Of a DNA stretch of 64,000 bases, positions 16,069 through 25,552 are shown in pieces (position 1 is the stretch's first letter; every line of letters begins with the position of its first letter). The notes beneath the pieces are model-generated. The model was not told the origin of the DNA, ran no database searches, and worked only from the letters and a program-made list of their open reading frames with translations. This stretch comes from Geomonas ferrireducens (GTDB lineage Bacteria; Desulfobacterota; Desulfuromonadia; Geobacterales; Geobacteraceae), in contig NZ_SSYA01000001.1 of NCBI RefSeq assembly GCF_004917065.1, positions 557,001-621,000 of the forward strand, in the 5' to 3' direction. The position numbers and the translations under genes were made by a program.

Positions 16069-17294
16069 CGGTTCCGGCCTTCCCCATCGCGCTCGCGCGG
16101 GTGGTGCACGCACACCTGCGCGGCCGACCGGTGGCGGTGGCTCCGCTAAACTCGGAGCGGGCGCTTTTACAGTGCATCTCTGCCGAGGCGGCGGCGGAAG
16201 GGGTGCACGTGGGGACGCCGATATACCATGCACGCAGGTCCTGTCCCTCGCTCATCGTCATCGCCCCCGATCCGTACCTGATGGCGAAAGGGAGCCATGC
16301 TCTCACGGAGCTTTCGGCTGAATTCACCCCGATCGTGGAACCGGGTGCCGGACGCGTTTTCCTCGACGTCACCGCCTCGCGTCGGCTTTTCGGACCGGCA
16401 CGCGACGTGGCGGCGCGCCTTGAGAAGTCGATTTCCGCAGGGCTCGGCCTAGAGGCGATGGCCGGTGCGGGCGGGAACAAGATGGTTTCGCGGGTGGCCG
16501 CGGATGTCATGCAGGAGCCCGGCGTCTATGACGTCTTCCACGGCGCCGAAAAAAGCTTCCTCGCCCCCTTCCCTGTGTCGGTGCTTCCAGGCGTCGGGGA
16601 ATCGCGGCAGACGCTTCTTTTCCAGGACCTGAACCTGCAGCGGGTCGAGCATGTGGCGGCGCTGTCGGTACCGCAGTTGCGGTTGGCCGTGGGAGCATTC
16701 GCTCCGTTGTTGCACGACCGGGCCTGCGGCATCGACCGCTCTCCGGTTCAACCGCCGCGGCTTTCAACGGAGATCGTCGAGGAGGGGCTTCTCGATCAGG
16801 AGGAGAACGACGACGCGGTCCTGCTCTCGGAACTATTGCGGCTCGTGGAGGGTTGCGGGCTGAGGCTAAGGCAGCTCAACAAGGGGGCGCGCAAGATCAT
16901 GCTTTCGGTGATGTACGCAGACGGGGTGACGCAGCAAGGTAAGAAGCTCCTTCCGTCGGCCACCGCTCTCGACTTGGCGCTTATGGCTGCGGCGGAGGAG
17001 CTTTTCTTCTCCACATGCAAGAGACGGCAAAGGGTGAAGGGGCTGCGTCTCTCCTGCGACCAGGTGGCCGGGGAGGCGGGGCAGATGGATCTCTTCGCGC
17101 CTGCGGCTGCCGAGGTATCGAGAAGGGAGAACGACCTGCAGGAGACGCTGGACTTATTGCGGGAAAAGCACGGCAAGAACGCGGTGCGCTGGGGCAAGGG
17201 GCTCGCGGCGCGCCGGGAAGTCACCGTCGCCAGCGAGGCGCCCCCGCTTTGGGACCCGGAGCAGAACAGATATATGACTGTTACCAGGAATTAA
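16044..17294 (+). CDS. imuB: ImuB-like Y-family polymerase homologue, catalytic residues missing
   Basis: 416 residues with the fold pattern of DinB/UmuC polymerases. The metal-binding acidic residues are replaced: the HVDMD motif of DinB is HITVP here (residues 7-11), and the SLDEAYLDVT motif is GAGRVFLDVT. ImuB proteins are exactly such inactive Y-family members. They recruit DnaE2 to the sliding clamp in the SOS mutasome. A helix-hairpin-helix lies near VSVLPGVGESRQTLLF; a possible clamp-binding motif is QMDLFAP in the C-terminal part. It starts with GTG at 16044 inside the end of lexA and precedes dnaE2. No imuA (RecA-like) gene is present between them. Confidence 0.82.
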   Translation: MDREILHITVPAFPIALARVVHAHLRGRPVAVAPLNSERALLQCISAEAAAEGVHVGTPIYHARRSCPSLIVIAPDPYLMAKGSHALTELSAEFTPIVEPGAGRVFLDVTASRRLFGPARDVAARLEKSISAGLGLEAMAGAGGNKMVSRVAADVMQEPGVYDVFHGAEKSFLAPFPVSVLPGVGESRQTLLFQDLNLQRVEHVAALSVPQLRLAVGAFAPLLHDRACGIDRSPVQPPRLSTEIVEEGLLDQEENDDAVLLSELLRLVEGCGLRLRQLNKGARKIMLSVMYADGVTQQGKKLLPSATALDLALMAAAEELFFSTCKRRQRVKGLRLSCDQVAGEAGQMDLFAPAAAEVSRRENDLQETLDLLREKHGKNAVRWGKGLAARREVTVASEAPPLWDPEQNRYMTVTRN

Positions 17295-17401
17295 ACTCTT
17301 TCCGTTGACTGGGATAAACGGGACTCATGGGATAACTGTGAAGGCTGGGACTTCTGGTATCCCCTTTTCCCCCTCCATCACTGTCACTTTCATGGTCTCA
17401 G

Positions 17402-20400
17402 ATGTTCGTCCATCTCCACGTACATAGTTCCCTATCCCCCGGTTGGGGAGTGCTCGCTCCGGAGGCGATTTGCGCCGAGGCGGCGCGCCTTGGCTTCGAT
17501 ACTCTCGCCATCACCGACAGAAACGGTCTCTACGGCGTGCCGCGCTTCCTGGACGCGGCACGGGAGGCGGGGATCGCCCCGATCATCGGAACGGAGGCGG
17601 TGACGGAGCAAAACCGCGCGTTGCTGCTTGCCTCGGACCAAGAGGGTTACGCCAACATCTCACGGCTTCTCTCCGACCTCCACTGCGAAAAGGGCTTCGA
17701 CCTCTGCGGGGCGCTCACCCGTTACCGACGCGGGGTCGTCATCCTGAGCGACGACGCTCGCCTTCTCTCTAAACTGAAAGCGGCTTCCGCGGACCGGCTC
17801 TTCGTGGAGCTGTCGCCGGGGCACGACATGCACCGGGCGCTCGCGCTGTCGCGTGATCTCGGTCTGCCGCCGGTGGCTACGGCACGGGCGCTTGTACGCG
17901 CCCCACACCTCGAAGTGCAGTCCCCTGCGCGGGGCGGGGCGGATCTGTGCGACTTCCATCTGCACCGCGTACTACGGGCCATCCACCTCAACACGAAACT
18001 CTCAAGACTCACGCCGGACCTGACCGGCTCCGCATCGGACGCGCTATACGGCGCGACGCAGATGGCAGACTTCTTCCCGCACTGCCCGCACGCGCTGGAA
18101 AACTCGGCCCGCATCGCCGCCATGTGCCGCAGGGAGTGGGATTTCTCGACGACCATCTTCCCCGCCTTCCGGGAACTCAATAACGACGACGCCTTCGCGA
18201 CCCTGAAGTCCCGCGCCCGCACCGGTGCCGTCTGGCGCTACGGCGTGATAGACGAAAAGGTAGAGGCCCGGCTCGGAAAGGAGCTCGCCATCATCCGGGA
18301 CAAGGGGTTTGCGCACTACTTCCTCGTCGTCGAGGAGATCACCAAACAGTCCCAGCGCACCTGCGGACGCGGCAGCGCGGCGGCTTCTCTCGTCGCTTAC
18401 TGCCTCGGCATCACCCACGTCGACCCGATCCGGCACAACCTCTTCTTCGAACGCTTCCTGAACGAGGGGCGCAGCGATCCCCCGGACATCGACGTCGACT
18501 TCCCGTGGGACGAGCGCGATGCGATCCTCGATTTCGCCTTCGCCCGTTACGGGGCGCGGCGCGCGGCGATGGTGGCGAACCAGGTGGGTTTCAAGGGGAG
18601 ATCGGCGCTGCGCGAGGTGGCGAAGGTCTACGGCCTGCCGGACTGCGAGATCAAGGAGATGACCGAGCGCGTCTCCGGCTTCTGGCGGCCGGAACAGACG
18701 GCGGCGGCCATGTCGGAGCACCCGCTCTTCCAGGGGGAGAGCCTATCTCCGGACTGGCTGGAGATCGTGGCGACGGCAAGGAGGCTGAACGGGCAGTTGC
18801 GCCATCTCTCACTGCACTGCGGCGGGCTCGTCATCGTCCCGGACGAGATACGCCGGTACGTCCCGGTGGAGATCTCACACAAGGGGCTGCCGGTCATCCA
18901 GTGGGAGAAGGACCAAGCCGAGGATGCGGGGCTCGTCAAAATCGACATACTCGGGAACCGCTCGCTCGCCGTGATCCGCGACGCGATGGCGGCGGTGAAG
19001 GAACAGACTGGAGTCGAGATTGACTACGCGAGCTGGCGTCCGCTCGAGGACGAGCGCACCCGGAGCCTCATGCGGCGCGGCCTCACCATCGGCTGTTTCT
19101 ACCTCGAATCCCCCTCGGTGCGCCTTCTGCTGCGCAAGATATGGAGTTCCACGGCGCCGCCGGAGACCTTCGACGCCGACCTCTTCGAGGTGCTGGTGCA
19201 GGCGTCGTCCATCATAAGGCCCGCGGCGAACAGCTTCATCCAGGAGTACGTGTCGCGCATGCAGGGGAAAAAGTGGGAGCATCTGCACCCGCTTCTTGAG
19301 GGGGTCCTCGGGGAGACGCTCGGCATCGCCATCTACCAGGAGCAGATCACCCAGATCGCCATGGAGCTCGCCGGTTTTTCCGCCAGCGAAGGTGACCAGT
19401 TGCGCAAGGTGATCACGAAAAAGCACAAGGAGAAGAGGCTCGCCGACTTCCGTGCGAAATTCGTCGCAGGCGGAACGGAGCGGGGCGTCTCCGCCCCGGT
19501 CCTCGCGGCGATCTGGGAGCAGATCCTCTCCTTCGCCGGCTACTCGTTCTGCAAGCCGCATTCGGCGAGCTACGCCCTTTTGAGCGCCAAGGCCGCCTAC
19601 ATGAAGGCGAACCATCCGGCCCAGTTCATGGCGGCGGTGATCTCCAACCAGGGGGGATACTACTCCCCCTTCGCCTACATCTCGGAAGGGCGCCGCCTGG
19701 GGCTCGCCATCCTGCCGCCGGACATCAACGAGAGCGAGTACCACTACCTGGGCAAGGAAAAGACGCTACGCATCGGCCTAATGCAGATCGACGGGCTCAC
19801 CCGGGAAGGGGCAAAACGGCTCTTCAAGGAGCGGCGGGATGGGGGGTGCTACGCCTCCTTCGCCGATTTCCTGCGCCGAAGCGGCGTGCAGCGCGCCGAT
19901 GCCGAGCGGCTCGTGAAGGCGGGATGCTTCGATGCGCTGGAAGGGGTGGAAAGGCGGCCTGCCCTTCTCTGGGAGCTGCTCCATTTCCAACAGCAGGACG
20001 CGGCGCTTCTCTTCGAACATAAGACGGCGCTCCCGAAGGCTCCTCCCTACGATGCGGAGACGGTGCTGCGGCAGGAGGTGGAGGCGCTCGGCTTTCTCGC
20101 CTCCCGGCACCCCCTTTCCCTCTATAAGGCGCAGTGGCAGCGGCACCGTCCCATCAGGGCGGCGGAACTCATCAAGCATTCGGGAAAATGGGTGACCATG
20201 GTGGGGTGGTGGATCACGACGAAGATGGTGGAGGACAAGCACGGGCGTCCCATGGAGTTCGTCTCCTTCGAGGACGTCACCGCCATCTTTGACGCGACCT
20301 TCTTCCCCGACGTCTACGCCCGTTTTTGCCGCAAACTTTCGCAGCGGCGCCCTTATCTCCTGAAGGGAGTTGTGGAGGAGGAGTTCGGGGTGGCGACGCT

Positions 20401-20440
20401 AAGGGTGAAGTGGGTTGGCTTCCTGGGGGAAAACGGCTAG
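17402..20440 (+). CDS. dnaE2: Error-prone DNA polymerase DnaE2 (C-family)
   Basis: 1012 residues: a PHP domain (FVHLHVHSSLS start, about 1-250), then the C-family palm/fingers with catalytic Asp in DPPDIDVDFPWDERD (about residues 359-373) and KIDILG (about 515). A tandem helix-hairpin-helix region and a C-terminal OB fold (KWVTMVGWWITTKMVEDKHG) follow. It is shorter than replicative DnaE1 (~1150 residues) and matches the DnaE2 class that copies past lesions with ImuB. There is no clear ribosome site before the ATG at 17402. The 107-bp gap after imuB suggests the same transcript. Its stop codon overlaps that of the convergent kinase gene. Confidence 0.9.
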   Translation: MFVHLHVHSSLSPGWGVLAPEAICAEAARLGFDTLAITDRNGLYGVPRFLDAAREAGIAPIIGTEAVTEQNRALLLASDQEGYANISRLLSDLHCEKGFDLCGALTRYRRGVVILSDDARLLSKLKAASADRLFVELSPGHDMHRALALSRDLGLPPVATARALVRAPHLEVQSPARGGADLCDFHLHRVLRAIHLNTKLSRLTPDLTGSASDALYGATQMADFFPHCPHALENSARIAAMCRREWDFSTTIFPAFRELNNDDAFATLKSRARTGAVWRYGVIDEKVEARLGKELAIIRDKGFAHYFLVVEEITKQSQRTCGRGSAAASLVAYCLGITHVDPIRHNLFFERFLNEGRSDPPDIDVDFPWDERDAILDFAFARYGARRAAMVANQVGFKGRSALREVAKVYGLPDCEIKEMTERVSGFWRPEQTAAAMSEHPLFQGESLSPDWLEIVATARRLNGQLRHLSLHCGGLVIVPDEIRRYVPVEISHKGLPVIQWEKDQAEDAGLVKIDILGNRSLAVIRDAMAAVKEQTGVEIDYASWRPLEDERTRSLMRRGLTIGCFYLESPSVRLLLRKIWSSTAPPETFDADLFEVLVQASSIIRPAANSFIQEYVSRMQGKKWEHLHPLLEGVLGETLGIAIYQEQITQIAMELAGFSASEGDQLRKVITKKHKEKRLADFRAKFVAGGTERGVSAPVLAAIWEQILSFAGYSFCKPHSASYALLSAKAAYMKANHPAQFMAAVISNQGGYYSPFAYISEGRRLGLAILPPDINESEYHYLGKEKTLRIGLMQIDGLTREGAKRLFKERRDGGCYASFADFLRRSGVQRADAERLVKAGCFDALEGVERRPALLWELLHFQQQDAALLFEHKTALPKAPPYDAETVLRQEVEALGFLASRHPLSLYKAQWQRHRPIRAAELIKHSGKWVTMVGWWITTKMVEDKHGRPMEFVSFEDVTAIFDATFFPDVYARFCRKLSQRRPYLLKGVVEEEFGVATLRVKWVGFLGENG

Positions 20441-22542
20441 AGCGCTGCGGGCTGGTCGGCGACGTCGATCCCCGCGGGAATGCCCCCTATGAGCGGCAGC
20501 AGGATCGTGAAGGTGGTCCCTTCGCCCGGCTTGCTGTCGACGACCAGATAGCCGTCGTGCTGCTTCACGATGCCGTACACGATGGCAAGCCCGAGCCCGC
20601 TCCCCTTCCCCACCTCCTTGGTGGTGAAGAAGGGCTCGAGCACGTGGGATTTCGTCACCTCGTCCATGCCGACCCCGGTATCGGTCACCGTTATCACGGC
20701 GTACGACCCGATGACGCCGAAGCCGTGCTCGTACACCCATTCCTCGGTGATCTCCATGGAACCGGTGCTGATGGTGAGGGTTCCCCCTTCGGGCATGGCA
20801 TCGCGGGCGTTGTTGGCGAGATTGGTGAACAACTGGTCGATCTGGCTCGAGTCGGCGACCACTGCCAGCGTCGCGTCGCAGAGCTCGAAATTGAGGCGGA
20901 TCTTGTTGGTGACCAGGCGGATTAGCAGCTTGCGCACGTTTTCCACCACCTGGTTCAGGTTGACCGGCTCGGGATGGTTGACCTGTTTGCGGCTGAAGGC
21001 GAGGAGCCCCTGGGTGAGCGAGGCGGCCTTCTCTGCGGCGCTCATCACCTGTTCCAGGAAGGGCTGGACGTCATTGTCCTCAGCCAGTTTCATCTGCGCT
21101 AGGGCGACAAACCCCATCATGCCGGTAAGCAGGTTGTTGAAGTCGTGGGCGATACCGCCGGCCAGCACCCCGACCGATTCCATCTTCTGCGACTGCCGGA
21201 TCTGCTCCGCCATGCGTTGCTCGCGCTCCAGATAGATGGCGTTGCGCAGGCTCATGCCGATGACCGGGGCAATGCCGGTCAGAAGGCTCAGGTCGCTGTG
21301 CGTGAGCGGGCGCTTCGACGTGTTGTTGTCCACGGCGATGATTCCCAGCGACTCCCCTTCGCAGACGATGGGACAGCAGATGAAGGATTCCGCCTCCATC
21401 TCCCGGGACAAGGCCACGCTCTGCTCGGAATGTAGGTGCTCCAGTTCGGAGAAGTCCCCGACGAACTTGCTTTCCTTGTCCCGGAAGGCAGTCACGAAGA
21501 CCCCTTGTGAGCCGGGAGAGGTGAGATCGAATGACTTGTTGAGCAGCGCCTCGAGTTGCTTGTCGCTATAGCCGAACCCGGTGCTGAACCTAAGACGCGA
21601 CTTGCGGTCGTCGGCAAGCATGATGACGCCGCGGTCATAGCAAAGCCGCTTTTCGATTACCCCGATGACGTTGCGCAGCACCTCGTCGGTGCGGGTCTGC
21701 CGGCTCAAGGCCTGACCTACCTCGTTGACCATCCGGGCGTTGTTGTAGTTCATCCCGATCTGGTCGATGGTCCGCTCGGTCGATTCCTTCACGTTCGCCA
21801 GGGTGACCAGGATTTCCTGCTTCTCGAGCCGCTCCGCGACGTAAGAGGCGGCGAGGGCGGAGATGGCGATCCCCGCCAGCACCTCGGGCAGGTGCCCGAT
21901 CCCGAAGCGATGCTGCAGCAGCGCGTAAACCGCGAGGCCGAGCGGAATCATGATGTTCCTCGCGCGGCGTATGGTCGCGAATCTCGTCTTCTTCCAGGTC
22001 ACCACGTAACGGCAGCAGCTCCCACCATTGAAGATACATTCCGGATGCTCGACCTGGGGAATGTCGTAGTCGAACATGGTGACGATCGCCTCGAAGAAAC
22101 CGATGCGGTTTTCGCACTGGTACGGCTTCTCTTGCACCCCCTCGTACGGGGTGACCGTGATCTCCGCCTTGTTTTCCGCGATCTTGCGTCCGACGAACCG
22201 GGAGGAACGGGTGAAGTGACTCGCGCATTTCCCTGCGGCGAGGAGCGTGTTGCCGGGACCGATGAGCCCGAGGGTGTACTTGGCGCTCGCGCTGAGTGCC
22301 TCCTTGGAGGTCGCAAAGCGGCCACCTTCCCTGGCGATGTCGGTACCGACCAGTTGCGTCATCCTGGCATGGAAACGGTCCACCTGAGTCTGGGTGAGCC
22401 AGTGACCTTCATCACTCAGTTCGTATGCTGTGATGCCCGCGTAGCACAGGATGTCGCGCACGTCGACGCCGGGATATTTCTTCTTCAGCAGCGTCACGAA
22501 GATGCTGATGATCTTGCTGTTGTAGAGGGGCTGTTCGCTCAT
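20437..22542 (-). CDS. Sensor histidine kinase with V4R-like input, two membrane helices and GAF
   Basis: 701 residues. The N-terminal ~190 resemble V4R-type ligand domains, ending in HPECIFNGGSCCRYVVTWKK with clustered Cys. Two membrane helices (about 200-250) follow, then a coiled region, a GAF domain (about 285-450), HisKA (SVGVLAGGIAHDFNNLLTGM) and HATPase_c (VTDTGVGMDE, GKGSGLGLAIVYGIV). The ATG at 22542 was chosen because AGGAG lies upstream, though at a long 12-nt spacing; an ATG 19 codons earlier has no such site. There is no receiver domain and no regulator beside it. The ligand is unknown. Confidence 0.75.
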   Translation of the reverse strand: MSEQPLYNSKIISIFVTLLKKKYPGVDVRDILCYAGITAYELSDEGHWLTQTQVDRFHARMTQLVGTDIAREGGRFATSKEALSASAKYTLGLIGPGNTLLAAGKCASHFTRSSRFVGRKIAENKAEITVTPYEGVQEKPYQCENRIGFFEAIVTMFDYDIPQVEHPECIFNGGSCCRYVVTWKKTRFATIRRARNIMIPLGLAVYALLQHRFGIGHLPEVLAGIAISALAASYVAERLEKQEILVTLANVKESTERTIDQIGMNYNNARMVNEVGQALSRQTRTDEVLRNVIGVIEKRLCYDRGVIMLADDRKSRLRFSTGFGYSDKQLEALLNKSFDLTSPGSQGVFVTAFRDKESKFVGDFSELEHLHSEQSVALSREMEAESFICCPIVCEGESLGIIAVDNNTSKRPLTHSDLSLLTGIAPVIGMSLRNAIYLEREQRMAEQIRQSQKMESVGVLAGGIAHDFNNLLTGMMGFVALAQMKLAEDNDVQPFLEQVMSAAEKAASLTQGLLAFSRKQVNHPEPVNLNQVVENVRKLLIRLVTNKIRLNFELCDATLAVVADSSQIDQLFTNLANNARDAMPEGGTLTISTGSMEITEEWVYEHGFGVIGSYAVITVTDTGVGMDEVTKSHVLEPFFTTKEVGKGSGLGLAIVYGIVKQHDGYLVVDSKPGEGTTFTILLPLIGGIPAGIDVADQPAAL

Positions 22543-22733
22543 TGACTGCAAATACTCCTGGTCGGACGGGTCCTGCACCACGCATCGGGGATATGCCATT
22601 CTCGCTTCATCGGATAAGACAGGGAATCCTTAAGGATAAAGTGGGCAGGCGGGGATAAAAGACCGCGCGAACGTTCATCTGTGAATTCCGCGGTGGTCGG
22701 AAAAATGGGTCCACGAAGCGTAGCAGGTGCCCA

Positions 22734-22773
22734 CGCGCTTCCCCCTTTGCGAAGGGGGGACGGAGGGGATTTA
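22734..22773 (-). repeat. Dispersed palindromic repeat, copy 2 (inverted)
   Basis: CGCGCTTCCCCCTTTGCGAA followed by GGGGGGACGGAGGGGATTTA. It is the reverse orientation of the element at 22881. Confidence 0.7.
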
Positions 22774-22880
22774 CTTTTGTTCCTCAGCTCCCGTTGGTTG
22801 AACAGGTTCCAGAACTTGCATTCTACCTGGACGAGAAGTGCGCAATCGTTGTCAGCAGGTGCTGGTATGGTCAGACCAAG

Positions 22881-22925
22881 GCAAATCCCCCCTGCCCCCC
22901 TTCGCAAAGGGGGGAACGCTTGGGC
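22881..22925 (+). repeat. Dispersed palindromic repeat, copy 3
   Basis: GCAAATCCCCCCTGCCCCCC then TTCGCAAAGGGGGGAACGCT. With the inverted copy at 22734 it could form a long cruciform or hairpin. Confidence 0.7.
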
Positions 22926-22974
22926 TTGTGCAGCGCGCGGGGAGCTGCAATTCCCTCCGAGCGGATTTGCCGGA

Positions 22975-23010
22975 CGAAAAAGGCCCGGCTCCCTTTCGGG
23001 GGCCGGGCCT
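22975..23010 (-). terminator. Terminator of the dcw cluster (after ftsZ)
   Basis: Minus strand: AGGCCCGGCCCCC-GAAA-GGGAGCCGGGCCT followed by TTTTCG. It lies 23 bp after the ftsZ stop codon and is a strong GC stem. Confidence 0.85.
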
Positions 23011-23033
23011 CGTTGCCTTGGCTGCGTCTGAAG

Positions 23034-24188
23034 CTAGTCTACGGACTTCCTGAGGAAGGTCGGGATGTCGTACTGGTCCTCGTCGTCCATCATGAAGGAG
23101 CGCTGCTGCCTGACGGTCTCGCGCTGATGCTTCTCGCGGATGAAGGTCGGGATCTCACGGTTGATCTCGGGCTGCGGCTTCACGAGCGAGCTCACGTTCT
23201 TCATCTCGTGGCGCCCCTTGTCGAGGTCGAAACGGTCGCCGAAACCGGTGGCGATCGCGGTGACCTTAATGGTCTCGCCCAGGGTCTCGTCGATGACAAG
23301 ACCGACGATGATGTTGGCATCCTCGTGCACTTTCTCGTGGATCACCTTGCTGGCCGCGTCGAACTCGTCCATGGTCATGGCGGAGGAGCCGGAGATGTTG
23401 ACCAGGACGCCTTTAGCGCCAGAGATGTCGATGTCTTCAAGCAGGGGGCTGGAGATCGCCTTGAGGGCTGCGTCGACGGCGCGGTTCTCGCCGTTGCCGA
23501 GGCCGATGCCCATCATGGCCATGCCGCGCTCGCTCATGATCGACTTCACGTCGGCGAAGTCGACGTTGATCAGACCGGACTGGGTGATCAGGTCGGAGAT
23601 GCCCTGCACCGCCTGACGCAGCACATCGTCGGAAGGCTTGAACGCGTCGAGGATGGACATGGACTTGCCGGCAAGGCCGAGGAGCCTGTCGTTGGGGATT
23701 ACGATCAGGGAGTCGACATGTTTCTTCAGTTCTTTGATGCCGTCCTCGCCCTTGGCGAGACGCTGACGACCTTCGCGGGTGAACGGCTTGGTCACGACGC
23801 CCACGGTGAGCGCGCCCTGCTCGCGGGCGATCTCAGCGATGATCGGGGCTGCACCGGTGCCGGTGCCGCCGCCCATGCCCGCGGCGACGAAGATCATGTC
23901 CGCGCCTTTGAGGGCCTCGGTCACCTTATCCTTATCCTCGAGGGCGGCCTCACGGCCGACGTTCGGGTTCGCCCCGGCCCCGAGCCCCTTGGTGAGCTGG
24001 GTGCCGATCTGTATCTTAACCGGCGCCTTGGACATCCTGAGCGCCTGGGCATCGGTATTGGCAACGATGAAGTCGACCCCGGTGACGCCCACTGCCATCA
24101 TGGTGTTGACTGCGTTCCCGCCGGAACCACCAACGCCTATCACCTTTATCTTCGCACTCTGGTCGATGCTTTCATCGAATTGAAACAT
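23034..24188 (-). CDS. ftsZ: Cell division GTPase FtsZ
   Basis: 384 residues. Tubulin-like GTPase that polymerises into the Z ring. GTP-binding glycine loop [12 protein letters not shown] (about 17-28), tubulin signature [10 protein letters not shown] (about 105-114) and T7 synergy loop [11 protein letters not shown] are all present. A flexible linker leads to the conserved C-terminal FtsA/ZipA-binding peptide YDIPTFLRK. The ribosome site is GGGGGGTAGTTC. It is the last gene of the dcw cluster and is separated from ftsA by 110 bp with a hairpin, so a separate ftsZ promoter is likely. Confidence 0.97.
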   Translation of the reverse strand: MFQFDESIDQSAKIKVIGVGGSGGNAVNTMMAVGVTGVDFIVANTDAQALRMSKAPVKIQIGTQLTKGLGAGANPNVGREAALEDKDKVTEALKGADMIFVAAGMGGGTGTGAAPIIAEIAREQGALTVGVVTKPFTREGRQRLAKGEDGIKELKKHVDSLIVIPNDRLLGLAGKSMSILDAFKPSDDVLRQAVQGISDLITQSGLINVDFADVKSIMSERGMAMMGIGLGNGENRAVDAALKAISSPLLEDIDISGAKGVLVNISGSSAMTMDEFDAASKVIHEKVHEDANIIVGLVIDETLGETIKVTAIATGFGDRFDLDKGRHEMKNVSSLVKPQPEINREIPTFIREKHQRETVRQQRSFMMDDEDQYDIPTFLRKSVD

Positions 24189-24272
24189 GAACTACCCCCC
24201 TTAGTAGCGCGCCCCCCGGCGGCGTTAAAATATTAGGCCGTTTTATACTACGTTTATGTAGAGAATGGAAGC

Positions 24273-24298
24273 CCAAAAGCACTACATATAGTGCTTTT
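24273..24298 (-). terminator. Hairpin between ftsA and ftsZ
   Basis: A perfect 10-bp stem, AAAAGCACTA-TATG-TAGTGCTTTT on the minus strand, begins at the ftsA stop codon. It is A/T flanked and may attenuate read-through into ftsZ; it could equally act as a processing or stability stem. Confidence 0.55.
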
Positions 24299-25537
24299 TT
24301 AGAAGAATTCTCCGAACCAGTCCTTCATCCTGCGGCTCACCCTGCGGAACACGGTCTCGTCGCTTTGCTGGGTCGGGAACTCGTGTACCCCGACGTTCTT
24401 GGAACCGTAGACGACAAGGCCTACACCGGTCGCGTAAACGGGCGAATTGACGACATCTGTGAGACCGCCGATCCGCTGCGGCAGGCCGCGGCGCACCGGG
24501 AGGTTGAAGATCTGCTCGGCCAACTCCGGCATCCCCTCGAGGATGGTGGAGCCGCCGGTGATGACGACGCCCGAGGCGATCATGTCCTCAAGGCCGCTCT
24601 TAACGATCTCGCGGTTCACCAGGGTGAAGATCTCCTCGACGCGGGGTTCGAGGATCTCGCACAGAAGCTGCCGGGAGAGGATGCGCGGTTTTCTGCCGCC
24701 CACACTCGGCACCTCGATGGTCTCGTCCTTGCCGACCATGGAGGAGAGGCAGCAGCCGTACTTCTGCTTGATGCGCTCGGCCTCGGCCATCGGGGTCCTG
24801 AGACCTACCGCGATGTCGTTGGTCAGGTGGTTGCCGCCAAGGGAGAGCACCGAGGTGTGCTTGATGGCGCCGTCCACGAAGATGGCGATGTCGGTGGTGC
24901 CGCCGCCGATGTCGACGAGAGCTACGCCGAGCTCCTTCTCGTCCGCGGAAAGGACCGCCTCGGAGGAGGAGAGCTGTTCGAGGACGATGTCGGCAACCTC
25001 AAGACCTGCGCGGTTACAGGACTTGACGATGTTCTGCGCGCTCGCCACGGCGCCGGTTACGATATGCACCTTCGCCTCGAGCCTGACGCCGCTCATTCCG
25101 AGCGGTTCGCGGATGCCATCCTGGTCGTCGATGATGAATTCCTGGGGGAGGATGTGGATCACTTCGCGGTCCATCGGGATGGCGATCGCCTTGGCGGCCT
25201 CGATCACGCGCTTCACGTCCTCGGGAGAGACCTCGCGGTTCTTGATGGCGATGACACCCTGGGAGTTGAACCCCTTGATGTGCCCGCCTGCGATACCGGC
25301 GTAGACCGACTTGATCTCGCAACCCGCCATGAGCTCCGCCTCTTCGATCGCCTTCTTGATGGCGGAGACGGTGCTCTCGATGTTGATCACGACGCCTTTT
25401 CTCAGCCCCTTGGAAGGACTGGTACCGATGCCGACGATGTCGATGCCGTCTTCGGTGACGTTCCCGACGATGGCGCAGATCTTGGTTGTGCCTATGTCGA
25501 GGCCTACGATCAGGTTATCCCTTCTTGTTGCAGACAT
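24299..25537 (-). CDS. ftsA: Cell division protein FtsA
   Basis: 412 residues. Actin-like ATPase that tethers FtsZ to the membrane. Phosphate-1 motif VGLDIGTTKICAIVGNV (about 10-28), the 1C domain (INIESTVSAIKKAIEEAE), phosphate-2 LVDIGGGTTDIAIFVDG, adenosine motif VVITGGSTILEGM, and a C-terminal amphipathic helix (RRVSRRMKDWFGEFF) for membrane attachment. The start is preceded by GGGGGGGAGC. It follows ftsQ closely (15 bp). Confidence 0.96.
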   Translation of the reverse strand: MSATRRDNLIVGLDIGTTKICAIVGNVTEDGIDIVGIGTSPSKGLRKGVVINIESTVSAIKKAIEEAELMAGCEIKSVYAGIAGGHIKGFNSQGVIAIKNREVSPEDVKRVIEAAKAIAIPMDREVIHILPQEFIIDDQDGIREPLGMSGVRLEAKVHIVTGAVASAQNIVKSCNRAGLEVADIVLEQLSSSEAVLSADEKELGVALVDIGGGTTDIAIFVDGAIKHTSVLSLGGNHLTNDIAVGLRTPMAEAERIKQKYGCCLSSMVGKDETIEVPSVGGRKPRILSRQLLCEILEPRVEEIFTLVNREIVKSGLEDMIASGVVITGGSTILEGMPELAEQIFNLPVRRGLPQRIGGLTDVVNSPVYATGVGLVVYGSKNVGVHEFPTQQSDETVFRRVSRRMKDWFGEFF

Positions 25538-25552
25538 GCTCCCCCCCTTTTC

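Larger units (their letters stand above)
22543..23033. other. Gene-free stretch between kinase gene and ftsZ
   Basis: About 490 bp with two copies of the CCCCCTTCGCAAAGGGGG repeat in opposite orientation and the ftsZ terminator. No convincing gene or RNA was found otherwise. Confidence 0.5.

Noticed and set aside
22794-24236. 480-codon plus-strand frame opposite ftsZ
   Set aside because: Antisense shadow caused by high GC codon bias; its sequence is just the complement frame of ftsZ.
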